Assembly (NCBI GenBank): GCA_019828595.1
Contig: JAHQRK010000011.1
Location: forward strand, 1,054,001 to 1,118,000
Length of the DNA stretch: 64,000 bases
Direction of reading: 5' to 3'
Source of the DNA: Aphanomyces cochlioides
Taxonomy: Eukaryota; Oomycota; Saprolegniomycetes; Saprolegniales; Verrucalvaceae
Part shown: piece by piece, positions 30,995-41,515 of the stretch
How the letters are laid out: each line of letters opens with the position of its first letter
How positions within the stretch are numbered: position 1 is the stretch's first letter
Notes under the pieces: model-generated
What the model was told of the DNA's origin: nothing
The model's input: the letters and a program-made list of their open reading frames with translations, nothing else
Database searches by the model: none
Made by a program: the position numbers and the translations under genes

Positions 30995-32673
30995 TTAGTC
31001 GCGGGGCAAGAGCGAGTCGTCTGATAGGAGTCGACTCCAATGAGCTAGAACCAAGTCATGCGTCGTCTTCAGAATCGTTTGCTCGACTTGAACAGCCCGA
31101 AGGATGTCGCGTGTGTCCGATGCAATTTTTGGATCAGCCAACGCAGCGTCGACTTGGGCTGGTGAACGAGCATATTGGCCAAGCAATGCCTTAATAGACT
31201 GGACGAGTGCGCGGCAGACAGCATGTTCATTGCGTATCCTAAGGGGGAGATAAGTTCCATGCTTGCAAAATTTCTGCATACGAGACGACTTGGCTCTCCA
31301 GGACGCGCTTGTATGATTCCAATTCGTTGTTGGTCAATACCTACAATGTTCTACGGTCAAATGTTGCCTCTTCGTCAGGATAACCTTGGCACGAATGGAT
31401 TGCAACATGCTGGGGGCGAGGGCCGACGCACCGTAAGCTGGTGCATAGCCCATGTCCATCGTCATGTTCATCATGTGCAGGATTTCGTTCTTGAAAACCA
31501 ATAGAGGATCTGAACTTTCGACTTGGAGGCCGATATGTACTACGTCAAGTGGCGACGGGGCTTTTGGTGCAAATCCATGGTTGAGCATGTACAATGCCAT
31601 GGAATTAGCACCGAGACTCAATTGGATCTACCATGGCTCAGGCTTATAGTGGGCTAAAAGCGTACCTCATCGCCGACAGCCAGAGGCGCAGTGGCCACAA
31701 GAGAGAGGTAGCCATCCTCAACCGTAATGTGGTTCTCGCAGTCGTCGCATGGACTCAGAGTGCTCACAATTGGGACAAGCACAGCATCGAACGGGTCGTT
31801 GCTCGTGTTGTTGCCTTCTTTGGGAATCAAAATCGAATGCGCCCTATTGATGTCAACAGTTATGCTGACATCGGCTTGCTCGATTACCACACAGCCACCA
31901 TGGCCCATTGGAAATTTTTCAACGTGAACTGCGCAGGGGTGAAGAAGGGAGGATCGACAACGTTGGACGTGAGAGGGGATTCTAGGGCGGCAAAAAAATC
32001 TGCGATCGCTTGGCGACGAGTTTCCGTGAGTCGGCCTATATGCGATCCTTCCATCAACTCTGTGTTTTCCTATGGACAATTTAGAGGGAACTGACGAGGC
32101 GAACTGACGTCTGATGCGAATAAAGTACTGTGCAACTTGGAGGGAAGGTACGCAACAAAGTCGTGCCAATGTGAATCGACTCCTTTGAACTTCTCCTCGA
32201 GTAAATGAAGGGCGAGAACAACAGCAGGAGGGAGGTGATCGTTTGCTTCGACAAGCATATTGATGCGACCAGTCTTAGCTGTCTCAATCGACATAACATC
32301 ATCCATCGAAATGCTCACAATTTCTTCGCCTTTGGCAATCGGTACCGCAGCTGCGTACTTTCTCCCGCGTCCAGGGACGAGACCAGAGACCTCCACTTTC
32401 TAAACGAAGCAATCAGAACTAGACAGCACATCGGGTTCGTACATGCGTATGAGCAGAGTGAACAACATCTTCAGCAAGGAGTTGGACTTCTTTACCAAGC
32501 AGATTGTCTTGGAGCAGCTCAACGTTGACAGCTCTCTCTTGTTTTTCCGCGCGTGAGTCCAAGATAAGTCCATGGCCGGGTTGTCTCTTCATCGCATCAT
32601 AGCGGGGAACTCCATCCCCCGCGAGGGCATAGCTGGCGAAGAAGAGCAGCGCGACTTTGTGGAAGGAGAGCAT
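30995..32673 (-). CDS. SET-domain protein of the SETD3/Rubisco-LSMT type with signal-like N-terminus
   Basis: Seven exons on the minus strand: 32673-32443, 32399-32109, 32069-31888, 31843-31666, 31627-31385, 31340-31282, 31238-30995; about 475 residues. The start MLSFHKVALLFFASYALAGD looks like a cleavable signal peptide. The SET part opens VSGLVPGRGRKYAAAVPIAK and GEEIVSISMDDVM, continues DFVAYLP, and has LGANSMALYMLNHGF, the YGxxxNxxLLLxYGF-type motif. The usual NHxC-type core before it is not clear (LVPIVSTLSPCDDCENH). The C-terminus (NEHAVCRALVQSIKALLGQY) is the Rubisco-LSMT substrate-binding helix set. It would be a protein lysine or histidine methyltransferase, perhaps in the secretory path. 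Confidence 0.75.
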
Positions 32674-32718
32674 CTTGTCGACAGTCGAAAGATCTCAAAA
32701 TGAAGAGTCACCAAGGTC

Positions 32719-32730
32719 ATCCGGATAAAA
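32719..32730 (-). promoter_or_regulatory. ATCCGGAT motif before the SET gene
   Basis: On the gene strand it reads TTTTATCCGGAT, 46-57 nt before the start codon, the same wording and orientation as before ATP12. Confidence 0.5.
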
Positions 32731-32859
32731 ATGATAACATTATTAATATGAAAAAGAGAAAAATTTCATCGTTAATTTTAATTAACGATAAATTAAAATT
32801 TACTGTAAATTAAGTGGGAATACTTGAGAGGCGGGGGGATAGCGTATAATACACGCTAT

Positions 32860-32901
32860 CCATTTTTTCTATATTAACGTAAACGACCAGTTTTCCAGCA
32901 C
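32860..32901 (+). repeat. Left inverted repeat of the pogo-type element
   Basis: Pairs with 34805-34843 over about 38 of 42 positions, the main difference being a 3-nt gap (CTATATTAACG versus CTATAACG). Confidence 0.75.
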
Positions 32902-32996
32902 CGACCAGTTTTTCAGCACGATTCAAAACCTTCTTATTTTTATAGTCCTTCAATATTAATTGTAATAAATATTGAGAGGAAACGTCAGTCCCCATC

Positions 32997-34524
32997 ATGT
33001 GTCGTTGCTCACTTCCTCACAAACAAGATGTGGCGAGAATGCGAAAGGGCTACAGCAACAACGATGTCCAGGCTGCAATCATGGACTTGGAAGCTGGTTC
33101 TCTCAATGCAAGGGATGCGTCGAAAAAGCACGGCGTGCCTTATAGCACGTTGACAGAGAAGTTTCGCAAGCACAAGGCGAATGATACGACTGAGCCGTCA
33201 AAGCGTGGTCCACCTCCCATCCTTACAAGAGATGGTGAGGATTTGGTTGCCTGGGCCGTCGCAATGCAATCGGACGGTTATCCAGTTGGGCGACAATACA
33301 TCATAACAAAGGGCAATGAAATGGCTGTTGATCTAGGTCTCAAACAGGAGCTTGGAGATGGATGCTACACACGATTCATCAATCGATATCCCCAATTGAG
33401 TAATCGCATGTCGCAAGTGATTTCCCGTGCTCAAAATGCAGTGACCGCGTCAAGCATTGATATCCTTTTCGACACGATGTCGGAAGCCATGGCAACCCAT
33501 AGATTTTTGTCATGCCAAATATTTAACATGGATTAAACGAGCTTCAACTCAAGACGAAAATCAAACAAGGTGATTGCATTACGAGGAACCAAAAATATTT
33601 GGAGTCATGCCGACACAACAAACTATCATATGTCGATTGCAGCTTGTGGCAGCGCCAGTGGCAATATTTTACCCCCATGTTTATGTTCCCTGGTGCTTCC
33701 GTCAGTACTGATTTGTCTCTGGCTCCGCATGTCTCCGGTTCGACGATAACGACTTCGCCACGGGCTTCATGACAACGACGATATTCCTCAAGTAGTTGCA
33801 ATTCTTCCATGAAAATGTCTCCAACGAAATACCCCGTCCATTGCTTTTGATATTTGATGGGCTTTCGTCCCACTTGGCTATTGATGTTGTGAAATTGGCG
33901 AGTGACTTGCAAATTATTTTGCTCTGCCTGCCCTGAAATGCGACGCACCTCTTGCAGCCGTTTGATGTTTGTGTTTTTGGACCATTTAAACGTTCAATAC
34001 GCAACCACATCTTTCAAGCTATCATTAGAAGAGGTAAACATTGTTATCGTGTTACATTTATGTGTGTGGTAGGCTCGTATGGATGCATTTCCAAGCATGA
34101 AGCTATTGAGTTTGCATTACTAGCATGGGAAAAGCACGTGGTGGGGGCGAATGTTGTCTCGGGATTTCATGTATCCGGGCTTTATCCGTTGTCGAAGGAG
34201 CAAATGATGGCTCGTTTGGCCTTGTTCAATGGCGGCGGGCTTCCAAACAACTACGTGCACCCAAATTGGATTGCGCGGAAAGAAAACATCCAACAAGAAA
34301 TTCTGACGTTGCCTCCGAAGCCAAACGGACCTCAACGAAAGCGGAAAACTGTCGATGTCGGTGGAAGAATATTGACCTTGGCTCTTTTGGATGAGCAAGC
34401 CAAAATTGATTCCAGCAAGAAAACGAACCGCCCAACAAAGCAACGACGACTGCGTGTTCGCCACAACTGCATTGTCGACACCAACCAAAAGAGAACAGAT
34501 GATGTTGAGTTTTTCGTCCTGTAG
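32997..34524 (+). pseudogene. Pogo/Tigger-type transposase, broken
   Basis: The first 179 codons carry a psq-type helix-turn-helix (NARDASKKHGVPYSTLTEKFRK) and a CENP-B-like second DNA-binding part. At 33534 a TAA stands where the catalytic D-E of the DDE domain is expected (IFNMD then stop). Text continues in frame (NKVIALRGTKNIWSHADTTN), breaks again near 33,680, and the end is open from 33952: FDVCVFGPFKRSIRNH and VVSGFHVSGLYPLSKEQMM, a normal pogo C-terminus. So at least one stop and one or two frameshifts. Confidence 0.8.
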
Positions 34525-34804
34525 GTACAGTGTACTGATAATTTCTACATAAAAAATATACTTTCAGAATTTATATCTCCTGTGAGAAGTGATAATTGTT
34601 GTTTTTAAAATATTCCATACAAATTCCAAGTAATATAATGTGCTGAAGAAGTGATCGTCGGAAGATTGGCAATATCTACCCTAATAACTTGTCAAATTTT
34701 GTTCAAAGCCCTGATATAGAATTGTACGGATCGATGGCATCCATCCTGTCGAAGTCCAGTCAAGATGAGAGCAATGGGCGACGAGATATCGACTGAAGAA
34801 TTTT

Positions 34805-34843
34805 GTGCTGGAGAACTGGTCGTTTACGTTATAGAAAAAATGG
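34805..34843 (-). repeat. Right inverted repeat of the pogo-type element
   Basis: Reverse complement of the left repeat at 32860-32901. Confidence 0.75.
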
Positions 34844-35584
34844 AGCACCAAATTTTCGACTTTTTCATTTCGCCATATTGACCTCTGTAGTTTCGAGGGT
34901 TGATTGAGCATTAAAAAAGAGAGCTAATTCTGTCTTCTACGTCCGATATGCCTTCGGGACGCTCGAGAAATGAAGTCTCAAAGTCGGCGATTTCGACCCT
35001 TTTCGATCACATATATGCAAATTTTCTTCTCCAAAGTCCTATTTAGACAAAATGTCCTTAATGACGGTAGAATGATGGTAGTCAGTAAGGAAAAATCCTT
35101 GAATAAAGACTGTGACGACAGCGAGAGTAGGACAGAAGAAATGTGGGTCTGAAGCTTAGTACCCTAAAGTGTCGTTGGACAAAGTACTACTTTAGATTAT
35201 ACTGAATACTTGTATGTTTCAGATGTTTTGTTGACACCATGGTTCATTTCAATTACTGGATAAAAACATGAGAAATGACAAAAAGGAGACTTTTTGCTCA
35301 ACGCAAAATCTTGAAAACTACATCGGAATGAGTCCTAGCTGAAACTTGGATCGCTCGTAGCTCGTTCATCTCGATAGCTATGACGATAATTCCTCGTTCT
35401 ATGTGCTTAGATTTGTCTGTTCTATATGTCTTGATAGTTGCAGACCTCGTCTTGGCCCAGGAGAAAAGTTGGTAGTTCGAAAATTTGCCAAAATTACCCC
35501 TTGTCTGAAGAATTCTCTGTTAATTCTAGGAAATACTTTGAAGTAGGGAATTTCCGGATAAATGACAAGAAGATATCTTTCACG
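34844..35584. other. Intergenic, no gene seen
   Basis: No ORF with protein-like content. A TTCCGGATAAAT word lies at 35552-35563, 22 nt before the JmjC start. Confidence 0.4.
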
Positions 35585-37989
35585 ATGACAGAGAGACGAC
35601 GTCGGCCTTGGTTGGCTCAATGGATGCTCCTGGGGACGATACAGCTCGCGTGCAGCTATGCGGATGGCCAAAAACCATGGCTAGTACAAACATTTATTCA
35701 TCTCCATGGAAGTGATGGAGTTGGACGTGAAGAAGAGCTTCGAGTGCCATGCTGTACTGACATTGAGATGGAGGGACAGTCGTTTTGCAAAGCCTGTGAT
35801 TTGTTGCCTGGCGACTGTAATCGCTTCAAGGGATTTCTCGTACAACTGCATGACGGTATGCTATCGTTCAGCAATTGAGAAGCTCAACCTCGATTTAGAG
35901 GACCAAAATTGCAATTGTTCAGCCGGGTCACTTGAAGATATGCCAGAATACTTGACTCGTCTTCCGTTCGATGTGCGACATAAAGATCCCTCTCTTCCAC
36001 AACGATATTTCCAGGTAGTTAACATAATTCCTATATCAGACCTCTCGAGCAAGTCATGCGCAGTTGAAAGTCTTTGAAGGCGATGTGGCCTCGCTCGATG
36101 ACAAAATATACAACGTCTGCAGTGAAGTACGAGACCCATGACGAAAATCTCTGACGAAAAAGTGCGCAGTTCGATTTGGACGGCGAGAGCTGCTCCATGT
36201 TTGCAAAAAAGTACACTAACAAGGTATCCACTATCAATGCTTAACAACGTAATGTCTATTAGGTTCTCCAAGCAGAGGTCCAGCATGCAACCAACCAGTT
36301 GCTAAAGCTCTCGCCTCATACTCTCCGACCACTTAGAGCTCTGTTGAATAGTACAAACATGGGAGAATTTGAAGTTCTTCTAAGTTTTTCTAGTTATTGA
36401 GCATTTGAAAGCCACTGTTGACTACGAGCAAGAGAGATATCGCGTGGCGGCAAATGTAAGTGAACAAAATGAGGAAATCTTCATTCGATGCGTATCTCCT
36501 AGGCTGTGACTTCACTACGAAGAGAGCTCAAGCAAGAACAGTACCGGCACGAGCAATCGAAAATTCATTGTCCTCTAAATCGTCACAATGAGGTTCTCCA
36601 TTGTGAGTCTCCTTTCCATGTTGAGTCATAACTTATTGTGGACGCTCTAGACGGTGCCGCAACTTGTCTATCACCCTCCTCACAGAATCAAACAAAGACA
36701 GCCGAGCCTGTCAAGAACGCCCCAAAGCCCATTCCACGATTTGACATGCGGAGACTAAAGTCAATTGTTCGATTGCCATGAGACCTCATCAAGCGTAGGT
36801 ACCATGAATATCTGGAGTTGGTCAACAAGTCGATGCCTTTCATCTTGACACATGCAAAATTACTTCCAGGGTCTCCTGGAGTGCCTCCATGGTCGGTGGC
36901 CGAGCTGAAAACTGCTTGTGGGGATCGATCGACTGTGCTGAAGTCGAAAAGTGCATACGACAACAGTCTTTGGGCAGGTCCTTCGCGGTGACTGCATCTT
37001 GGGCTCAACTCGCGGTAGGTATTCAAGCTACAACTCGCGCACCTCTCTCGGCATTTCTGGATGATATTACCAATCGATCGCATGAACCATGGTAGTTCCT
37101 CACCATAGTCGTTCGTTCCTTCGTTATTCAGACATGTTAGGCCCCACAGCCTATCAAGCCTCTACTTGCATGACGTTAGCTTGGCAGCATTTTGTCCCAA
37201 ACTCCTCGAGTCGCTCGTGGTTGGTGAACTATCTGCTGGTAGTCAAGTAATTTCAAGTAGATTCTGAAGTATTTCGCTGTGGATGCTTTACAGCGTGTTT
37301 GCACCAAGAACTCAGCATACTGGCCTAGTTTATTCATCGGGAATAATCACACAACGTCAGGTTCCTTGCCCCTTGCTTTTTTCTCTGGCTGAAAGATCGT
37401 AGGTTTGCATGTAGATTGGGGCTCCACAGCAGCCTGGATGGGACTCTTGCAAGGGCAAAAGCGGTGGCGCATTGCTCAGCCGTCCGAGCGACCATTTCTA
37501 TACGAAAGATTTCAAGACGGTAGCCCTGCCAAGTTTGACGTTGATCTGTTTGATCCAGACTTGGAAGCACATCCACTGATGCAGCATGCTCAAATTTATG
37601 AGGGTGTGCTGGAGGCAGGGGAGGTCATCTTTATCCCGGCCGACTCGGCGCACCAAGTCGTCAACCTTGACATGGTATAAAGTATTATCACCTAGTCTTC
37701 AACTTTGATGTCATAGACGATAGCTGTCGCGATGAACTATGTCGATGGTGGAAACATTGACGCCCACCGAGAGTTTGTTCGCCATCAATTGATGTAGGCA
37801 TCTTGATTTAGCGAATTGACGTCATGGTGGCTTAGGGAAACGGAGAATGCGGTGGTGTCCAAGCATCTCCAGCGTGCTCTGGACTCTTTGACCGAAATAT
37901 CACTTCTACAAGACGTCGAGCCGATATCGTTGCCATTCACGCTCTTCAAGCAACTGCAATTCAATTGCTCTAGGCTTTTGTTTGTCTGA
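35585..37989 (+). CDS. JmjC/cupin-8 domain protein with signal-like N-terminus
   Basis: Fifteen exons can be joined with GT-AG introns of 39-67 nt: 35585-35855, 35899-36014, 36064-36126, 36170-36223, 36263-36350, 36394-36455, 36503-36602, 36651-36759, 36799-36977, 37019-37091, 37159-37246, 37294-37360, 37403-37674, 37717-37793, 37836-37989; about 590 residues. The junction at 37091/37159 is the least certain. The start is basic then hydrophobic (WLAQWMLLGTIQLACSYADG). A helical middle leads to the cupin: KSMPFILTHAKLLPGSPGVP, WPSLFIGNNHTTSG, then LHVDWGSTAAWMGLLQGQKR with iron ligands His and Asp, and the third ligand in SAHQVVN. Family members are Fe(II)/2-oxoglutarate hydroxylases or demethylases; substrate unknown. 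Confidence 0.8.
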
Positions 37990-38160
37990 AAACAATCTCC
38001 CATCATGCTTCACCTAGACTTGTATCTCAAGATTTGGAAGGGCTACGCTTCAACAGGTGCGAGGAGTTGCAAGTTGAGCATGCCAGTCGATGGATTCTGA
38101 GGTTCTCGGCACAGCATGAACACATACTTAGACACACAGTCTTGGATTATACGTTGGACA

Positions 38161-40559
38161 TTAAGTCAGCATGTTTCGCCTGACTTTGTAAATGCGAACG
38201 ATCCACGACTCCGACGTAAAGACTTCTTCAAAGTGCGTGAGCTTGATAGGTTCTGTTCGAATACGACTGCCGCGGTTCAAATCGTAGCCTTTGACTTTTG
38301 ACGACGGATCTGAGACGAACTCGTCGAATTGGTAGTAGCTCAATTTGTACAGCAGACACGCCTTCATGGCATCCGTCGCGGATTGACCAGCGTCAACGTA
38401 GCCATTTACTTGGAACCGAGTCAAGTCGACCACGTCGGGATACACGCCTTGAGCAATTCGAAGAAACCATGCGAATTTATCCAAGTCATCTCCCTAGCCG
38501 ACAATTTTGACTATCATCCAGGCAAAATAGACGTACCCCATAGCCACTCGCGCCACCAAACAGCAAGAACACATAGTCGACATTCAAACTGTCCAAAATG
38601 GGCACCGCCTCTGCTTCTGTCGAGCCAAAGACGCGCCCGACCGTCGCAATATGTGTATTGTTCCAAGTATTGTTGTCAACCAAGACGGTTCGGTTCGCGT
38701 AGGAAGACAACTGGTAGCCATAATCCCACCAAGAGAGAATACGTGCATCCTCGGCAGAGTTATGACGGAGCCATCCAAAGGCTTCACGAAAGTCATCTTC
38801 GACGGTCACTTGCCAAGTGGTTCGATTCATTCGCTCGTGGACTAGCGACGTGCTCGAATATGCCTTGCGTGCAATCGACGACGAGTGCAAAAGTTGCCAA
38901 AGGAGTAGTGCAGAACATGCAATAGCTGCAGCTCGAATAGCCCCGGGGGTTTTACGGCTTGGGGATTGAATGGGCTTGAAGGCAATGGTGCTCACCAGGA
39001 GATCAATGGATTGGCCCATGATATCATCACCTTCGCCTTCAAAAATCCTGTCTTCACCTCGTGCAATCAATTGTGCTCGATGCAGAGCCTTCGCCTCCTT
39101 GTCTTGTTTCACTTCTTCGTCTTCTCCAGGAAAGCCCGTCATGTCAGTCATCGACTCGTGCTTATCGCGGTCCACGTAGAAGAACAGCACATCCAGAAGA
39201 TTTGAAATCCCAATGGCCGCCACAATGCAAGCAGCTGGGGCCAAAGTAAGCACGAGACGGTTCATGACACCGGCAAAGTACCATGAAAAAGTCGCGTAAA
39301 TCATGATGAACATGGTGGAGGCGGTGATTTGTTCTTGCTCAAACAAGAAGTACGTGCCAAGAGGGGCAAGGACAAGCGATGGACCAAACGCCATGTAGAA
39401 CACCGCCCACGATGATGGCTGATGTTCGCTCACTGACGCGATGATGGGAATATACTTGGAGGCATAGGTTGGATCGAGCAAAGTTAAGCTACGGCCAGTC
39501 CACTGAAGTTTGCCGGTCAATTGAAGCAGGAGCACGGAAACGGCGAGGAAGCTGACGATCCCAAGACCAATTCGTTGAACCAACACACGAAGCTGCTGAA
39601 TGTGCTTGCCCAAAAGCCCAAGCATCCATTTGCCGAAGGCGAAAACTATAAGAAGATGAGCAAGGTTAATGGAAAAATGTACCTTGCAAGCCGCAGAAAA
39701 CACCGTGAGACCCAACGGTTTCAGCCTTTTGGATCACATTGAAGCCGACAAATGGCACTTGCATCGCAAACAGCGTTGCAAGGATATAAAACGTGCAGTA
39801 GGCGACGTACAATTGCGGCGTGTATCGACCGGTGAGCACCAACACCAGAACGTGAATTGGAATAACATTGATGAGGAAGACGTAGCCACCCCAAGATAGA
39901 ACCATGCCAAAATACGCGAGAGCTGTGGCCACAGCGTCAACCATGCTGCCTGAATCGACGGATCGAACCCAAAGGTAAAATACGAGCACGAGGAGGAAGA
40001 TTGCCACGCCTTCGTTGTCATAAGAGCCGCCAACAGAACGAGAAATATACGCGGGGACAATACTCATAAAAAACGAAGCTATGAGAGCCGTGCGCTGACG
40101 CTGGGTTACATGAAAGGTCAAAGCGTACGTTGAAATCGCGGTGGCAGCGGCAAAAGCGGGAGCAAAGAAGACGCAAATGTTCAGGATCGACACTGGGAAC
40201 CCAATGGCATGAAGGATTCGATACGCCGACGCAGAAATGAGCATGAGACCTGGGTACAGCGTCCCACCAACCACGCGTCCAAGGGGATACCATGCGCGAT
40301 CATCAAACCAATTCAAAAAGTCCGAGAACGAGTTCGTCGCGAGAAACTTGGTCGTGCGGAAATTGAACTGCGGGTCAAATTCATGAATCACACTGCCCCA
40401 TTTAGCGACAGCGAAGAGCCGAATCGCGACTGAGAGGACACAAATACCACCAAGGAGGACGCTTGAATATAGAGAGATCATAATCTTGTCCTTTCTCGCC
40501 GTCACTGGAGGCTCCAACACCGGCGCTGAGGTTGCGGTCACCATCGTCGCGGTCTCCAA
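38161..40559 (-). CDS. STT3: STT3, catalytic subunit of oligosaccharyltransferase
   Basis: Three exons on the minus strand: 40559-39683, 39645-38537, 38493-38161 (introns 37 and 43 nt); about 772 residues. Thirteen or so membrane helices follow a short cytosolic start. Catalytic features are readable: the D-x-D-like VIHEFDPQFNFRTTKFL loop, the SVSEHQPSSW segment of the external loop, and WWDYG (about residue 598), which binds the acceptor Asn-X-Ser/Thr. STT3 moves the lipid-linked glycan to nascent proteins in the endoplasmic reticulum lumen. Length is normal for a eukaryotic STT3. A double TATCCGGATA lies 17-34 nt before the start. Confidence 0.96.
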
Positions 40560-40575
40560 AGTGGTTTTGGCTGTC

Positions 40576-40593
40576 TATCCGGATATCCGGATA
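40576..40593 (-). promoter_or_regulatory. Double TATCCGGATA motif before STT3
   Basis: Two overlapping copies of the palindrome TATCCGGATA share the middle TA, just upstream of the STT3 start. Confidence 0.55.
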
Positions 40594-40599
40594 AACTTA

Positions 40600-41515
40600 T
40601 TACCAAAACTCAACAGAGACATCGCAAGTCCATGGCTTTCAATCCGAAGAGCGCTAAGGGACACATGGACGTGGGAGAGCGATTGATGTTCTGCACGATT
40701 GCCAGCGTAGTCGCCTCATTGGTCTCCGCGCAGGCTAGATGTTCAGAGAGGATTTCTTGACGACCCTTGACCCTGTTTGCAAACAGGGACTCGCGACCCC
40801 ATCTGGGTTGCTCCTGGGTTGCTCCTGGATGGATGGGAACGTTCAGTTTGGTTGCAGAAAGACCATTTGAATCGTCACGACCTATGTTGCTGTTTGTACC
40901 GTGTTGATGCGCCAGGATTGTAAGGGGGCGACAACTTTGTGATGAACCAACCCCCTCTTTGTGCGTTGAGTACCCCAGATTCCGATAATTCTTTTGCCGC
41001 AAGTTGCGGCAAAAGAATTGACAGAGTGCATCGACCAATGCACTGAACGAGACGCTTGCCATTCATGTGTGTCGCTTGCATCGTGGATGGATAAACCCAG
41101 CGCGTCATCCACGTCACAGTTGCTCTCGAGACAAATCCAGTGTGAGTTGCGAACTTATTTCAGAGAAGCAATCTTTCTCTCGAGTGAGATAATGAGATGG
41201 CCTGGCTTCCAAGGGCCGGACACCGTATCTTGCGTCGCGAGATCATGAACCCACGGACGAGAAAGCCATGGGTCCGTCGGTTGTCATGTCGTCGCGCAGT
41301 AAATTATTTCCGCGATCAAACAAATACTTCATTAAAATTAAATTAAATTAAAAAAATATACTTAGTAGTACAAAAAATTCGAAGTACTGTAGGTTCTTTA
41401 ATTTTGTGTTTTTTTTTGCGATTTACGGCTCCGTGGTGATTACGGACAAAATAATTTTTCTTTTCTCTGTGAAGTTGCGAGACCGTGCCGCTTCCCATAC
41501 AACCCGACAGACAGG
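40600..41515. other. Intergenic with several palindromes
   Basis: No gene seen. It holds an 18-bp perfect palindrome at 40771-40788 (CCCTGTTTGCAAACAGGG), a tandem pair of GGGTTGCTCCT at 40806-40827 and a large inverted repeat at 40987-41019. About 41,330-41,420 is AT-rich. Confidence 0.5.
40987..41019. repeat. 33-nt inverted repeat, 16-bp perfect arms
   Basis: Left arm AATTCTTTTGCCGCAA, one central G, right arm its exact reverse complement. In DNA it would extrude as a cruciform; in RNA it would fold back tightly. Confidence 0.9.

Larger units (their letters stand above)
32860..34843 (+). mobile_element. Pogo/Tigger-type DNA transposon, degenerate
   Basis: Inverted terminal repeats about 40 bp long: 32860-32901 and the reverse at 34805-34843, both with CCATTTTTTCTAT, AACGTAAACGACCAGTT and CCAGCAC. 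They enclose pieces of a pogo-type transposase. At the left end two 18-bp units (GACCAGTTTTCCAGCACC and GACCAGTTTTTCAGCACG, 32885-32920) stand in tandem, probably transposase binding sites; the right end has one. A clear TA duplication at the outer ends was not visible. Confidence 0.75.
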
